Shown: positions 8,300-17,806 of the stretch, in pieces | Position numbering within the stretch: the first letter of the stretch is position 1 | How the letters are laid out: each line of letters starts with the position of its first letter | Assembly: GCF_025666195.1 (NCBI RefSeq) | Contig: NZ_CP102592.1 | Coordinates: forward strand, 1,860,001-1,924,000 | DNA length: 64,000 bases | Direction: 5' to 3' | Source of the DNA: Xanthomonas sp. CFBP 8443 | GTDB lineage: Bacteria > Pseudomonadota > Gammaproteobacteria > Xanthomonadales > Xanthomonadaceae | Notes under the pieces: model-generated | Database searches by the model: none | What the model was told of the DNA's origin: nothing | The model's input: the letters and a program-made list of their open reading frames with translations, nothing else | Made by a program: the position numbers and the translations under genes

Positions 8300-11110
8300 T
8301 TACTTGCCGAACGCGTAACGCATTTCCAGGTAGTACGCGCGGCCGTACACGTCGAAGTTGTACGAGTTGTACGGCGAGCTCGCGCTGCCCGGGTAGGACG
8401 CGTCGAAGGGCGGCATCTTGTTGAACACGTTGTTGACCATCAGCGACAGCTCCATGCCCTCGAACGCCGTGTAGGTGATGCTGGCGTTGTGGGTGATGTG
8501 CGACGGCAGCTTGCCGGCGCGCGGCGCATCGTAGCCGGCGACGGCGAGATTCGCCGCATAGTTCGGGGTCTTGTCGAACCAGCTGGCGTACCAGGTGGTC
8601 GAGAAGTCGCCGATCTCCCAGGTCAGCGAGGCGTCGGCCTTGCGCTTCGGGTCCACGCTCCAGTACGGATTGTTGAGCAGGTCGACCGGTTCGTCACCGG
8701 CATACTGCGTGTACTCGTGGCTGATCTTCTGCGTGTAGCTGGCGATCATGCTGAGGTCGCCCCAACGTCCGAAGTCGTAGCCATAGCGGAACGAGGCCAC
8801 GGCCATTTCCAGCTTCTGGTTGGAGACGTTGATCTTCGGCGTATAGATCTCCGTGATCTGACCCGCTGCGTTGCGGGTGACCTGCGCCATCGCGCTGGTG
8901 CACAGTGCCGAACTGATGTCGTCGATGCCGGCGCGGCAACGGTAATCCTGCAGGCTCAGCGCGTCGGCGCTCTGCTGGGTGACTTCATCGCTGATGTCCC
9001 AGTTGAGGTAGTCGACGGTCAGCGCCATGCGGTCGACCGGCGACCACACGAAGCCTGCGCTCCACACATCGGCGTTGATCGGCTTCAGGCCGAGGTTGCC
9101 GGACTGCGTACCGAAGAACTGGCGGCTGGAGTAGGCGGCCGGGCAGTTGTCGGTGTTGCCGGGCAGGTAGCCGCGCTGCGCGCACTGGTAGTAGTCGACC
9201 ACCGAGTTGTAGTAGCCGCTCTCGCCCTGGTACTGGTCGGACAGGGTCGGTGCGCGGAACGCGGTGCCGTACTTGCCGCGCAGCAGCAGCGACTGGAACG
9301 GACGGTATTCCAGCGCGACGCTGTAGGTCGGCTTGTCGACGGTGGTGCCGCTGGCCTTGAACGCGTCGTAGCGGCCGGCCAGGGTGATGGTCAGCGGATC
9401 GAACACCGGCATGCGCAGTTCCGACGTCACCGCATAGCGGTCGCGGTCGCCGCCGCCGGCCACCGAGGTCAGGCCCCAGACCTCGCCGTTGAGGATTTCC
9501 GGCGCCGGATCGTAGCTCCACTTCTGCTTGCCGTACTCGGCGACCACCGCCAGGCCCGCGTCGCCGCCGGGCAGGGAGAACAGCTTGGCGTTGGTGGCCT
9601 GCAGGCGCAGCATGCCGTCGGAGGTCTTGCTCTTGTTGGTGGCGTGGCCGGTGAAGCTGGCGAATTCTTCCGGAGTGATCGGCGAATAGAACGCCGCGTA
9701 GTTGGGGGTATAGACCGGATAGGCGTCGTAGTACGGATCCAGGCCCTGCTGCGGTCCGAGCACCTTGTTGATGAAGAACTGGTCGATCGGGTCCTTGAGG
9801 CGGACGAAGTTGCGCTCTTCCAGTTCGTACTGGGTGTAGGTGACGCCGGCGTCGTAGTCCCAGTTGGACTGGCCGAGCGTACCCTGCGCGCCGAAGGTCA
9901 CGCGCACCGATTCGCTGGTGTCGCGGCTCATCGTGTCGTTGAAGCCGTTCGGGCCGACTTCCTCAGGCGCGAACGAGCGCTGCAGGTTGACCAGGTCGTC
10001 CAGGTTCGGGTCGTAGTAGTAGCCGAAGTCGGAAGCGGTGCCCCACCACAGATAATTGCCGCCGGAGTTGTACTTGACCTGGTCCTTGCTGTAGAGCACG
10101 TCGCCGTACAACTGCACGTTGTCGTTGAGGTCGAAGGTGCCGTGCACGTACGCCTGCAGCGACTTCTGGCCGTTGTCCAGGGTGCGGTAGCCCGGGGTGT
10201 ACTTGGAGCCGCAGTAGTACTCGTCGCCGAAGCCCGGGCGCTGCTGCAGGGCCATGGTGCCGCCGAACAGGCCGGAGACGTTGCCGCAGTTGGCCGGGTC
10301 GAGGAACTTGTAGCTGGTGAACGGGCTGTACACCAGGAAGTCGCGGCTGATCAGCGGCGCGCTATAGCCCTGCGTGTTGTATTGCCTGGTCAGGCCGCGG
10401 TCGTAGGCCCAGATCGGGTCCTTCTCTTCGTACTGCACGCCGCCGAGCACGGAGGTGCGGCCGTCGGCGGAGGTCCAGCCATCGGCGAAGGTGGCGCGGA
10501 AGTTGCTGCCGCCGCCTTCGGAGAAGCCGCCGCCGCGGATGCTGAACACCGCGCCGTCCATCTTCTTCTTGAGGATGACGTTGATCACGCCGGCGATCGC
10601 GTCGGAGCCGTACAGCGACGACTGGCCGCCCGGCAGGATCTCGATGCGGTCGACCAGGTCGATCGGAATGCCGCTGATGTTGTTGAAAGTGTCGCTGCCG
10701 TTGTACAGCGCCGGGTAGTTCGACATCGGCCGGCCGTCGATCAGGTACTTCACGTAGCCCGGCGACAGGCCGAACAGGCTGACCGTCTTCGCGCCCTGGG
10801 TGAAGGAGCCGGAGGTCTGGCCGCCCTGGACCGCGCCGGTCGCGAACGAACTCTTCTGCAACACATCGGCCACCGAATTGAAGCCGCGGGCCTTGATGTC
10901 CTCAGCGGTGATCGTGGTGACCGGCGTGGCGGTCTCGATCTCGGTCTGCGGGATCAGCGAGCCGGTGACGGTGATCTTTTCCAGGTCGGTCGCCTTGGTG
11001 TCGGTGCTGTCCTGCGCGAAGGCGCTGAACGCGGCCGGCACGACCATGGCGGTCACCAGCGCCGCGCTCAGGCGGCTGTGCTTGAAACTACGTGTCTGAC
11101 GAGCAGTCAT
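8300..11110 (-). CDS. TonB-dependent outer-membrane receptor
   Basis: A 936-residue TonB-dependent receptor. It has a signal peptide (MTARQTRSFKHSRLSAALVT..., cleavage near AFAQ), a short linker, a plug domain starting at the TonB-box-like EKITVTGS, and plug motifs VADVLQKS, LIDGRPMS, IPIDLVDRIEILPGG and YGSDAIAGVINVILKK. A long beta-barrel follows, rich in aromatic and Gly/Asp strands, and it ends near LEMRYAFGK. Such proteins import ferric siderophores, vitamin B12, carbohydrates or peptide-like substrates using TonB-ExbBD. The ligand cannot be read from sequence, and no siderophore or sugar genes adjoin it. I chose the ATG at 11110 because it gives a normal signal peptide and is preceded by GGGGATAGAGA; an upstream start at 11215 would add 35 residues of unrelated sequence. 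Confidence 0.93.
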   Translation of the reverse strand: MTARQTRSFKHSRLSAALVTAMVVPAAFSAFAQDSTDTKATDLEKITVTGSLIPQTEIETATPVTTITAEDIKARGFNSVADVLQKSSFATGAVQGGQTSGSFTQGAKTVSLFGLSPGYVKYLIDGRPMSNYPALYNGSDTFNNISGIPIDLVDRIEILPGGQSSLYGSDAIAGVINVILKKKMDGAVFSIRGGGFSEGGGSNFRATFADGWTSADGRTSVLGGVQYEEKDPIWAYDRGLTRQYNTQGYSAPLISRDFLVYSPFTSYKFLDPANCGNVSGLFGGTMALQQRPGFGDEYYCGSKYTPGYRTLDNGQKSLQAYVHGTFDLNDNVQLYGDVLYSKDQVKYNSGGNYLWWGTASDFGYYYDPNLDDLVNLQRSFAPEEVGPNGFNDTMSRDTSESVRVTFGAQGTLGQSNWDYDAGVTYTQYELEERNFVRLKDPIDQFFINKVLGPQQGLDPYYDAYPVYTPNYAAFYSPITPEEFASFTGHATNKSKTSDGMLRLQATNAKLFSLPGGDAGLAVVAEYGKQKWSYDPAPEILNGEVWGLTSVAGGGDRDRYAVTSELRMPVFDPLTITLAGRYDAFKASGTTVDKPTYSVALEYRPFQSLLLRGKYGTAFRAPTLSDQYQGESGYYNSVVDYYQCAQRGYLPGNTDNCPAAYSSRQFFGTQSGNLGLKPINADVWSAGFVWSPVDRMALTVDYLNWDISDEVTQQSADALSLQDYRCRAGIDDISSALCTSAMAQVTRNAAGQITEIYTPKINVSNQKLEMAVASFRYGYDFGRWGDLSMIASYTQKISHEYTQYAGDEPVDLLNNPYWSVDPKRKADASLTWEIGDFSTTWYASWFDKTPNYAANLAVAGYDAPRAGKLPSHITHNASITYTAFEGMELSLMVNNVFNKMPPFDASYPGSASSPYNSYNFDVYGRAYYLEMRYAFGK

Positions 11111-11829
11111 TCTCTCTATCCCCATAAAACAATAAAGAAAAGGCGAGGGGCGTCGTGCCACGACATATGCCTTGAAATCGGTTCCGCATCCATGCGAGCA
11201 ACCCAAACGTAACATGAACTTAACGCCATTTGTACAGCCGTGTCACCTTTTTCGTCTACAGGGTGGATCTGCGGCGATCTGGCAGTAAACACCCGCCAAA
11301 TGTGGCGTTGCGTGCCCGGCGCGACAGCTTCCACGCTGCTTTGCACCATTCGGGGGCGTGGCATCGGCCCTATAACTGAATAGGCATTTGTGATAGCGCG
11401 GCAATTGGCCGAAAGGGCGACAAGCCGGGCATCCGGCGACCGAGCACGGCTTGCAAGTGATGGTGGTCTCCCGCACCAATTCGGTGAGTACGCTTCGCCA
11501 TAATGGGGCGCCTGATCGGTAACGAATGGTCATATCGCGGCGCGCTTGCCGACCGACGCTACCGTCCTGGCAGAAGACCGATGGCCATGCCTGGGTTGCC
11601 GGCTCGCTGGCCGAGGCCGCGATTGCGCGCTGCCGGGACAGGACTGCGCTGGCCCGACTTCGCGCGCCTGCCTGGCGGCTCCACCGACATGGACGGCACG
11701 CCGCACTTGTATAGTCATGCCCCAATTCGATCCGCTGCGACGCCCTCCCGACAGGCGGCGCTCGCCGCTGCCATCCCTGTTCCTGCCGCGCGCCCGGCGC
11801 GCTGTGGCGTTTCCTCTGCGAGTTTTCCG
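11111..11829. other. 719-bp divergent intergenic region, no supported gene
   Basis: This region separates the receptor (minus) from mrp (plus). Its first ~130 bp are less GC-rich than the surroundings and must contain the receptor promoter and leader. A TATAGT hexamer at 11710-11715 could be a -10 box for mrp, but no good -35 box accompanies it. Open frames here lack recognisable motifs and plausible ribosome-binding sites. No tRNA or riboswitch signature was recognised. Confidence 0.5.
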
Positions 11830-12681
11830 ATGACCGACCGCCCCCGCATTCCCGCCCACGCCGTCCAGCCCAACCTTTCGCCGTTGCCGCGGATCCGCAA
11901 TGTCATCGCCATCGGTTCCGGCAAGGGCGGGGTGGGCAAGTCCACCACCGCGGTGAACCTGGCGCTGGCGCTGCAGCGCCAGGGCGCGCGGGTCGGGGTG
12001 CTGGACGCCGATGTCTATGGCCCCAGCGTGCCGGCCATGCTCGGCCTGAGCGGACGCCCGGACAGCCCCGACAACAAGTCGATCGAGCCGATGCGCGCGT
12101 TCGGCATCGAGGCGATGTCGATCGGGCTGCTGGTGGACCAGGACACGCCGATGATCTGGCGCGGGCCGATGGCGACCTCGGCGCTGACCCAGCTGTTCAC
12201 CGATACGCTGTGGGACGACCTGGACTACCTGCTGATCGACCTGCCGCCGGGCACCGGCGACATCCAGCTGACCCTGGCGCAGAAGATCCCGGTGGCCGGC
12301 GCGGTGATCGTCACCACGCCGCAGGACATCGCCACGCTGGATGCGAAAAAGGCGCTGAAAATGTTCGAGAAGGTCGAGGTGCCGGTGCTGGGCATCGTCG
12401 AGAACATGGCGGTGCATACCTGCACGCAGTGCGGCCATGTCGAGCACCTGTTCGGCGAAGGCGGCGGCCAGCGCATGGCGCAGCAGTACGGCGTGCCGCT
12501 GCTGGGCTCGCTGCCGCTGGCGATCGCGATCCGCGAGCAGGGCGACGCCGGCACCCCGATCGTGGCCGCGGCCCCGGATTCGGCCGCCGCGCAGGCCTAT
12601 CTGGCGACCGCCCAGCGCCTGACCGAGGAGCTGCGCAAGCGCCCGCGGGCATCGATCCCGATTTCCGCCTCGCTGCTGTGA
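11830..12681 (+). CDS. apbC: Mrp/ApbC-family iron-sulfur cluster carrier ATPase
   Basis: A 283-residue P-loop ATPase of the Mrp/Nbp35 family, which binds and transfers Fe-S clusters to apoproteins. The deviant Walker A motif GSGKGGVGKST lies at about residues 31-41, followed by LDADVYGPSVPAMLG (switch I). DLPPGTGDIQLTL and the MAVHTCTQCGH segment with CxxC, the cluster-bridging cysteines, come later. It lacks the N-terminal DUF59 domain found in longer Mrp proteins. The ATG at 11830 places the Walker motif at the normal distance; the open frame extends upstream to 11503, but that part is low-complexity and unlike the family. dcd follows 130 bp downstream. Confidence 0.94.
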   Translation: MTDRPRIPAHAVQPNLSPLPRIRNVIAIGSGKGGVGKSTTAVNLALALQRQGARVGVLDADVYGPSVPAMLGLSGRPDSPDNKSIEPMRAFGIEAMSIGLLVDQDTPMIWRGPMATSALTQLFTDTLWDDLDYLLIDLPPGTGDIQLTLAQKIPVAGAVIVTTPQDIATLDAKKALKMFEKVEVPVLGIVENMAVHTCTQCGHVEHLFGEGGGQRMAQQYGVPLLGSLPLAIAIREQGDAGTPIVAAAPDSAAAQAYLATAQRLTEELRKRPRASIPISASLL

Positions 12682-12811
12682 GCGGGGCCGCGGCTGCCGC
12701 GAACGCTCCGCGACCGGCTAGAATCGCCGGTCAATGCGGCCCGCTCCGGCGTCGGCCGCGCTCCCGGCAGGCGGGTTTTTCGGCCTGCCGCCACAGGCAT
12801 CAGGAATACGC

Positions 12812-13384
<573 letters not shown>

Positions 13385-13412
13385 CTTTTCCCTACAGCAC
13401 ACGGAGCGCGCA

Positions 13413-13940
13413 ATGAACGATCCCAATCCCTACCAGGCGCCCGACGCGCCGCTGCCGTCGGCGCCGCTGGCGCTGGACGGCGCCGACGTGCTGGCCGGCC
13501 GCGGCGAGCGCCTGGGCGCATCGCTGATCGACGGCGTGATCGCGCTGGCGACCTTCCTGCCGCTGGCCGCGGTCACCGGCTATTTCGGCAAGGTCATGGA
13601 TGCGGCGCGCGGCGGCGAGGCGATGTCGTTCCTGACCATGGCCGGCTACGTGGCGTTGGCGTTCGCGACGTTCGTGGTGGTGCAGGGCTATCCGCTGGCC
13701 AAGACCGGGCAGACCTGGGGCAAGAAACTGCTGTGGATCCGTATCGTCGATCTGGACGGCGCGCAGCCGCCGCTGTGGCGGCTGATCGTGCTGCGTTACC
13801 TGCCGACCCAATTGCTGTCGCTGGTGCCGGTCGTAGGCAACTTCTATGCGCTGATCGATGCGCTGTTCATCTTCCGCCAGGACAAGCGCTGCCTGCACGA
13901 CCTGATCGCCGGCACCCAGGTGGTCAACGTCCGCCGTTGA
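13413..13940 (+). CDS. RDD-family membrane protein
   Basis: A 175-residue integral membrane protein. The N-terminal ~30 residues are Pro/Ala/Asp-rich and soluble. Then comes RGERLGASLIDGVIA, the Arg-Asp motif that names the family, and three hydrophobic segments (about residues 43-62, 72-95 and 127-150). The conserved GQTWGKKLLWIRIV and KRCLHDLIAGTQVV are characteristic of RDD domains. Its function is unknown; family members have been linked to transport or ion homeostasis. An AGCGCG-containing spacer precedes the ATG. It converges with the small gene at 14040. Confidence 0.88.
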   Translation: MNDPNPYQAPDAPLPSAPLALDGADVLAGRGERLGASLIDGVIALATFLPLAAVTGYFGKVMDAARGGEAMSFLTMAGYVALAFATFVVVQGYPLAKTGQTWGKKLLWIRIVDLDGAQPPLWRLIVLRYLPTQLLSLVPVVGNFYALIDALFIFRQDKRCLHDLIAGTQVVNVRR

Positions 13941-14005
13941 TGCGGACGTGCCGGCCGCCGCGCATCGGCGGCCGGCAGCCAGGGGGGTGGAGATCGCCGG
14001 ATCCA

Positions 14006-14033
14006 AACCCCAATCCCGAATCCCCAATCCCGG
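14006..14033. repeat. Solitary GGGATT-type repeat array
   Basis: Four tandem CCCCAAT/CCCGAAT-type units lie between two convergent genes, just 6 bp from the stop of the gene at 14040. The same sequence type occurs as an inverted pair at 42031-42143. Confidence 0.75.
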
Positions 14034-14039
14034 CAGTTA

Positions 14040-14207
14040 CTACTTGCCGCGGCCGAACAGCATGCCCACGCCGACCGCGACCAGGATCGCCGGCCACCAG
14101 GTGGCGATCAACCGGCCCAGGCTGAGGTTGGTCCAGCCCAGGTTGTTGGCCAGGAACACCAGGCCGATCACGATCAGCACGATGGCGGCGATCACATTGG
14201 ATTTCAT
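14040..14207 (-). CDS. Small two-helix membrane protein (LiaI/DUF5668-like)
   Basis: A 55-residue protein with two hydrophobic helices: about residues 4-22 (VIAAIVLIVIGLVFLANNLG) and 33-51 (ATWWPAILVAVGVGMLFG). The pattern of a short hairpin with NNLGW and WWPAILVAVGVGMLF resembles the N-terminal membrane unit of LiaI/LiaF-type and DUF5668 proteins. Function is unknown. The ATG at 14207 is chosen because upstream codons in the same frame run into the HIT gene. It is last in a minus-strand cluster after the DLH-family and HIT genes and ends with GRGK. Confidence 0.75.
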   Translation of the reverse strand: MKSNVIAAIVLIVIGLVFLANNLGWTNLSLGRLIATWWPAILVAVGVGMLFGRGK

Positions 14208-14235
14208 GGGCACGCGGGTTCCGCTAAAAGGGCGC

Positions 14236-14643
14236 CTATCGTAGCCGTTGCCGCCACGCCGCAACACGGGTCTGCAGGACATCGGCGTCCAGCCGCTGCG
14301 CCGGGCCGCTGCCCCATACCGGCCCGGGCCAGGCCGCATCGCCTTCGTGGCGCCCGATCACGTGCACGTGCAGTTGCCGCACGATGTTGCCCAGCGCGCC
14401 GAGATTGAGTTTGCGCACGCCCGGCTCGTTGCGCAGCAACTGCGAGAGCTGGTTGATCTCGGCCAGCAGCAGGCGCTGCTGGCCCCCGTCCAGGTCGATC
14501 CATTCGCTAGCGTCGGCGACGCGCGGCACCAGCAGCAGCCAGGGGAAACGCGCGTCGTCCATCAGCCGCACCTGCGACAGCGGACCGTCGGCGACGAACG
14601 CGCTGTCGGCCTGCAGCCGCGGGTCGAGTACGAAGTCGGCCAT
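14236..14643 (-). CDS. HIT-domain protein
   Basis: A 135-residue histidine-triad superfamily protein (nucleotide hydrolase or transferase fold). The signature QLHVHVIGRHEGD contains the HxHxx catalytic histidines. PWLLLVPRV and a conserved GNIVRQLHVH also fit a bacterial HIT subfamily of about 140 residues. The natural substrate is not known. The start at 14643 is 9 bp after the stop of the upstream DLH-family gene, so the two are probably translated from one mRNA. The small membrane-protein gene follows 28 bp downstream. Confidence 0.9.
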   Translation of the reverse strand: MADFVLDPRLQADSAFVADGPLSQVRLMDDARFPWLLLVPRVADASEWIDLDGGQQRLLLAEINQLSQLLRNEPGVRKLNLGALGNIVRQLHVHVIGRHEGDAAWPGPVWGSGPAQRLDADVLQTRVAAWRQRLR

Positions 14644-14652
14644 CGCCGCGGC

Positions 14653-15315
14653 TCAGCGCAGGTGTTCGGCGAGGAAGGCGAGGCTGCGCTGGCGCGCGCT
14701 GTCGGCGCTGTCGGCGTCGTGGTGGTTCGGATCGACATGGCGGTCGAAACCGTGTCCGGCCGGATACACGTAGGTCTGCATCTGCGGCAGCTTCTCGCGA
14801 TGCTGCTGCACCGCCTCCGGCGGGATGCTGCTGTCCTGCGCGCCGAAGTGGAACAGCACCGGCGCCTTCGGCGTCTCGTCGAGGAACTGGGTGTTGCGCC
14901 CGCCGTAGTAGCTCACCGACGGCAGGCCCAGCCGCAGCGCCGCCAGCAATGCGACGCTGCCGCCCCAGCAATAGCCGACGGTGCCGACCTTGCCGGCCGG
15001 CGCCAGCGCCTGCGCCGCGGCCTGCACGACGTCCAGCGCCTTGTCGAAGCCGAGCGCGCCGACCAGCTCCAGGCCCTTGCGCACGCCGTCCTGGCCGTAC
15101 TCCAGTTGCACGTCCTTCTCCACCAGGTCGAACAGGCCCGGGGCCAGCACTTCATAGCCTTGCGCCGCGTAGCCGTCGGCGACCTGCTGGATGTAGGCGT
15201 TGACGCCGAAGATCTCCTGGATGATCACCAGCCCGCCGCGCGGGACGCCCTCCGGCAGGGCATGCCAGGCGGAGACTTGGCCGTGAGCGGTATCGAGGGT
15301 AGTCCAATGGCCCAT
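14653..15315 (-). CDS. Dienelactone hydrolase family protein
   Basis: A 220-residue alpha/beta hydrolase of the dienelactone hydrolase family. The nucleophile elbow is GYCWGG (Cys nucleophile), with the acidic residue in FGAQDSSIP and the His in YPAGHGF, giving the Cys-Asp-His triad. Members cleave lactones or esters, and many have no known physiological substrate. I chose the ATG at 15315 (MGHWTTLDTAHG), preceded by GCAGGAAC; an in-frame ATG 14 codons upstream is possible. It is first of three genes in a minus-strand cluster. Confidence 0.9.
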   Translation of the reverse strand: MGHWTTLDTAHGQVSAWHALPEGVPRGGLVIIQEIFGVNAYIQQVADGYAAQGYEVLAPGLFDLVEKDVQLEYGQDGVRKGLELVGALGFDKALDVVQAAAQALAPAGKVGTVGYCWGGSVALLAALRLGLPSVSYYGGRNTQFLDETPKAPVLFHFGAQDSSIPPEAVQQHREKLPQMQTYVYPAGHGFDRHVDPNHHDADSADSARQRSLAFLAEHLR

Positions 15316-15673
15316 GGGGGGTTCCTGCAGCGGAAGAGAGAGGCGCCGATTATCCACGCTGGCTGCGAAGGCCGGTTAACAGATCCGGGCAGTTCACTCC
15401 GTGCTGGGGCACGCCGCTCGCCGGTCGCATTGCAGGCTGAACTTATCGGCCAGGTTGACCCCTGATCCGCGGAGTTTCTCCAGGGCCCTTGGATCCAGGT
15501 CCTGCATGCCACTGGCGAACCTCGAGGTCTGGCTTCGCCAGCTGGCTGCGTCCACTGCGCGGCCAGGTCGGAACGTCCCCTCACCAACTGCGCGTAGAGC
15601 GCCATGCGATCGTGCCCAGCCGCGTTGCGGCCGGGGCTGCATCGATCGGCAGTGGTCGACGCGATGGAGGCGC
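15316..15673. other. 358-bp intergenic region with a possible gene remnant
   Basis: It lies between the DLH-family gene and greB, both on the minus strand. On the minus strand at about 15394-15642 a short open frame contains MQDLDPRALEKLRGSGVNLA. The second part of that stretch faintly resembles the start of RraB/DUF-type RNase E regulators (a D..AL..L...G.DL pattern). It is not followed by the rest of such a domain. I call it a weak remnant candidate, not a gene. Confidence 0.25.
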
Positions 15674-16180
15674 TCAGCGCGCCGTGTAGTCCACCGACAC
15701 CACCACGAAGCTGTGGCGGCCGCCGGGCAACTGCGCCTCGACGTCGTCGTCGATGCGCTTCTTCAGCAGCGCCCGCGCCAGCGGCGAATCGATGCTGATC
15801 CAGCCGCGGCCGGCATCGGTCTCGTCCGGGCCGACGATGCGGTAGCGCACCAGCTCGCCGCTGTCGGCGTCCTCCAGTTCGACCACGGCGCCGAAGAACA
15901 CGGCCTGCGGATCGGATGGCGCGGTGTCGACCACGCGCAGCGCTTCCAGGCGCTTGCTCAGGTAGCGCACGCGGCGGTCGATCTCGCCCAGCTGCTTCTT
16001 GCGGTAGGTGTACTCGGCGTTTTCCGAACGGTCGCCCTCGGCCGCCGCGGCGGCCAGCGCCTTGACCACCTCCGGGCGGCGCACGCGCCACAGCTCCTCC
16101 AGCTCGGCCTTGAGCCGGGCGTGGCCTTCGGCGGTGATCAGGGCGGTGCTTTTCTCGGCAGGGGGACGCCAGCGGCTCAT
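15674..16180 (-). CDS. greB: Transcription elongation factor GreB
   Basis: A 168-residue Gre factor, which binds in the RNA polymerase secondary channel and stimulates cleavage of backtracked transcripts. The N-terminal coiled-coil hairpin carries the tip acidic residues in [20 protein letters not shown]. The C-terminal FKBP-like domain includes [20 protein letters not shown] and [14 protein letters not shown]. The RSENAEY plus [12 protein letters not shown] combination and the length favour GreB over GreA. The ATG at 16180 is the only sensible start, because the frame continues upstream only as antisense of the rhomboid gene region. It is divergent from the rhomboid gene with 126 bp between. 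Confidence 0.95.
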   Translation of the reverse strand: MSRWRPPAEKSTALITAEGHARLKAELEELWRVRRPEVVKALAAAAAEGDRSENAEYTYRKKQLGEIDRRVRYLSKRLEALRVVDTAPSDPQAVFFGAVVELEDADSGELVRYRIVGPDETDAGRGWISIDSPLARALLKKRIDDDVEAQLPGGRHSFVVVSVDYTAR

Positions 16181-16306
16181 CGGGAGCTGTTCATCGGATT
16201 GGGGCACTGCGGTGGAGCGGGGTGGCGATGCTAGCGCGTGCGCCCGGCTTGCGCACCCGCGGGCGATCGCCGAAGCTGGCGCGGCCATCCACACGGACGT
16301 TGTTCG

Positions 16307-17761
16307 ATGCTGATCCTGCCGTTGCACAAGCCGCTGTCGCGGGAGAATTTTCCGCTGGTCACGCTGCTGCTGGTGCTGCTCAATGCGGCGGTCTATTTCG
16401 GCTGGCAGCGCCAGGACGTGGCGCCGCTGCAACAGGCGCAACGCTACTACCTTGATTCCGGACTCGCTGACTACGAAGCGCCGGCCTATGCGCGCTACCT
16501 GCAGCGCGGCGGACGCAAGGACGCGCTGGTCCAGTTCGAGCGCGTGCCGGCGGCGCAGCGGGCGCAGTTCGTCGGCACCGCCAGCTTGAACGACGTGCGC
16601 TTCGTGCAGGCGCTGCGCAGCGGCGAGGCGTTCGCGGACCCGGACGCGCAGCAGGCCTGGGCGCCGCTGCGCGCCCGCTATGACGCGCTGCTGGACCGCG
16701 TGTTCACTCTGCGCCATGTCCAGCGCAGCTCGGAGTGGTCGCCGGCGCGGATGCTGTCGGCGACGTTCCTGCACGGCGATGCGCTGCACCTGTTCGGCAA
16801 CATGCTGTTCCTGGTCGTGCTCGGCACCTTGCTGGAAGGCGCGATCGGCCGCTGGCGGTTCCTGCTGGTCTACCTGCTCGGCGGGTTCGGGGCGAGCGCG
16901 GTCAGCCTGTGGTGGCGCTGGGGCGAGGCCGGCGGCGGGCTGGGCGCGTCCGGTGCCATCGCCGCGCTGATGGGAGCGTTCTGCGTGGTCTGGGGACGGC
17001 GGCCGGTGCGCTTCTTCTACTGGTTCGCGGTGGTGTTCGACTACGTGCGCGGCCCGGCGATCGCCTTGTTGCCGGTGTGGCTGGGCTGGGAGCTGTACAA
17101 CCTGCTGGCCAACGGCGATGCCGGGGTCGGCTTCGATGCGCATGCCGGCGGCATCGTGGTCGGTGCGCTGCTCGGCGCGGCGCTGGTGGCGGCGCGGCAG
17201 ACCCGCGAGGCGTTCATGTGCGACGAGGCCACGGTCGCCGCCGACGATCGCTGGGAGCGCGCGCAGCGGCACCTGGGGCGGCTGGAGAACCGGGAGGCGG
17301 CGCGGCTGCTCGACGAACTCGCCGCCGAGCAGCCGCGCCGCTTCGACGTGGCGCAGGCGCGCTACCGGGTCGCGCGCAATGCCGGCGACGCGCGTGCCGC
17401 GCAGGCGCGCGCGATCGAGCTGCTGCGCCTGCCGGCGGCCACGGAGCAGGAGACGCGAGCGCAGGCGGCGTTGCTTGGCGACTGCGCTGCCGGCGCCATC
17501 GCCGTGGACGCGGCGACGCGAGCGCTGTTGTTCGACCGCTGGCTGGCGCTGGGGCGGCTGCGCGATGCCGAAGCGCTGCTGGCGCAGGATGCCGCCGCGC
17601 TGCCGCGCAGCGAACAGGCGCAGCACTGGTTCCGGCTGGCGCTGGGCCACGGCGAGCGACACGCCGCGTCCGAATGGCGGCGCCTGCTGCTCGCGGTGAT
17701 CGAGCGCTACCCGGACCTGCCGCAGGCGGACAAGGCGCGATTCCTGCTCGCCAACGCCTGA
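16307..17761 (+). CDS. Rhomboid-family intramembrane serine protease with long soluble tail
   Basis: A 484-residue protein. TM1 is at about residues 15-32, followed by a ~110-residue soluble loop. The rhomboid core then runs from about residue 155 to 305: [14 protein letters not shown] (oxyanion-hole region), [13 protein letters not shown] with the catalytic Ser in GxSG, and [11 protein letters not shown] with the catalytic His. Residues about 310-484 form a helical, Ala/Arg/Leu-rich cytoplasmic tail that looks TPR-like ([36 protein letters not shown]). The Ser-His dyad is intact, so proteolysis is expected; substrates are unknown. The ATG at 16307 follows AT-containing sequence, while an upstream start would add Arg-rich sequence. 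It is convergent with the gene at 17807. Confidence 0.88.
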   Translation: MLILPLHKPLSRENFPLVTLLLVLLNAAVYFGWQRQDVAPLQQAQRYYLDSGLADYEAPAYARYLQRGGRKDALVQFERVPAAQRAQFVGTASLNDVRFVQALRSGEAFADPDAQQAWAPLRARYDALLDRVFTLRHVQRSSEWSPARMLSATFLHGDALHLFGNMLFLVVLGTLLEGAIGRWRFLLVYLLGGFGASAVSLWWRWGEAGGGLGASGAIAALMGAFCVVWGRRPVRFFYWFAVVFDYVRGPAIALLPVWLGWELYNLLANGDAGVGFDAHAGGIVVGALLGAALVAARQTREAFMCDEATVAADDRWERAQRHLGRLENREAARLLDELAAEQPRRFDVAQARYRVARNAGDARAAQARAIELLRLPAATEQETRAQAALLGDCAAGAIAVDAATRALLFDRWLALGRLRDAEALLAQDAAALPRSEQAQHWFRLALGHGERHAASEWRRLLLAVIERYPDLPQADKARFLLANA

Positions 17762-17806
17762 GCGGCGGCCGCGGCGGTGCGGTCGGCCCGATCGCGCCGC
17801 CAGCCG

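Noticed and set aside
11111..11215. 35-residue N-terminal extension of the TonB receptor
   Set aside because: It would precede a good signal peptide with non-signal sequence; the ATG at 11110 has a strong ribosome-binding site.
11503..11829. N-terminal extension of the Mrp frame
   Set aside because: The extra 109 codons are Arg/Pro/Ala-rich and unlike the family; the ATG at 11830 gives the normal start.
15674..17662. Apparent 662-residue extension of GreB
   Set aside because: Everything before [10 protein letters not shown] is antisense to the rhomboid gene and low-complexity; GreB length and motifs fit a start at 16180.
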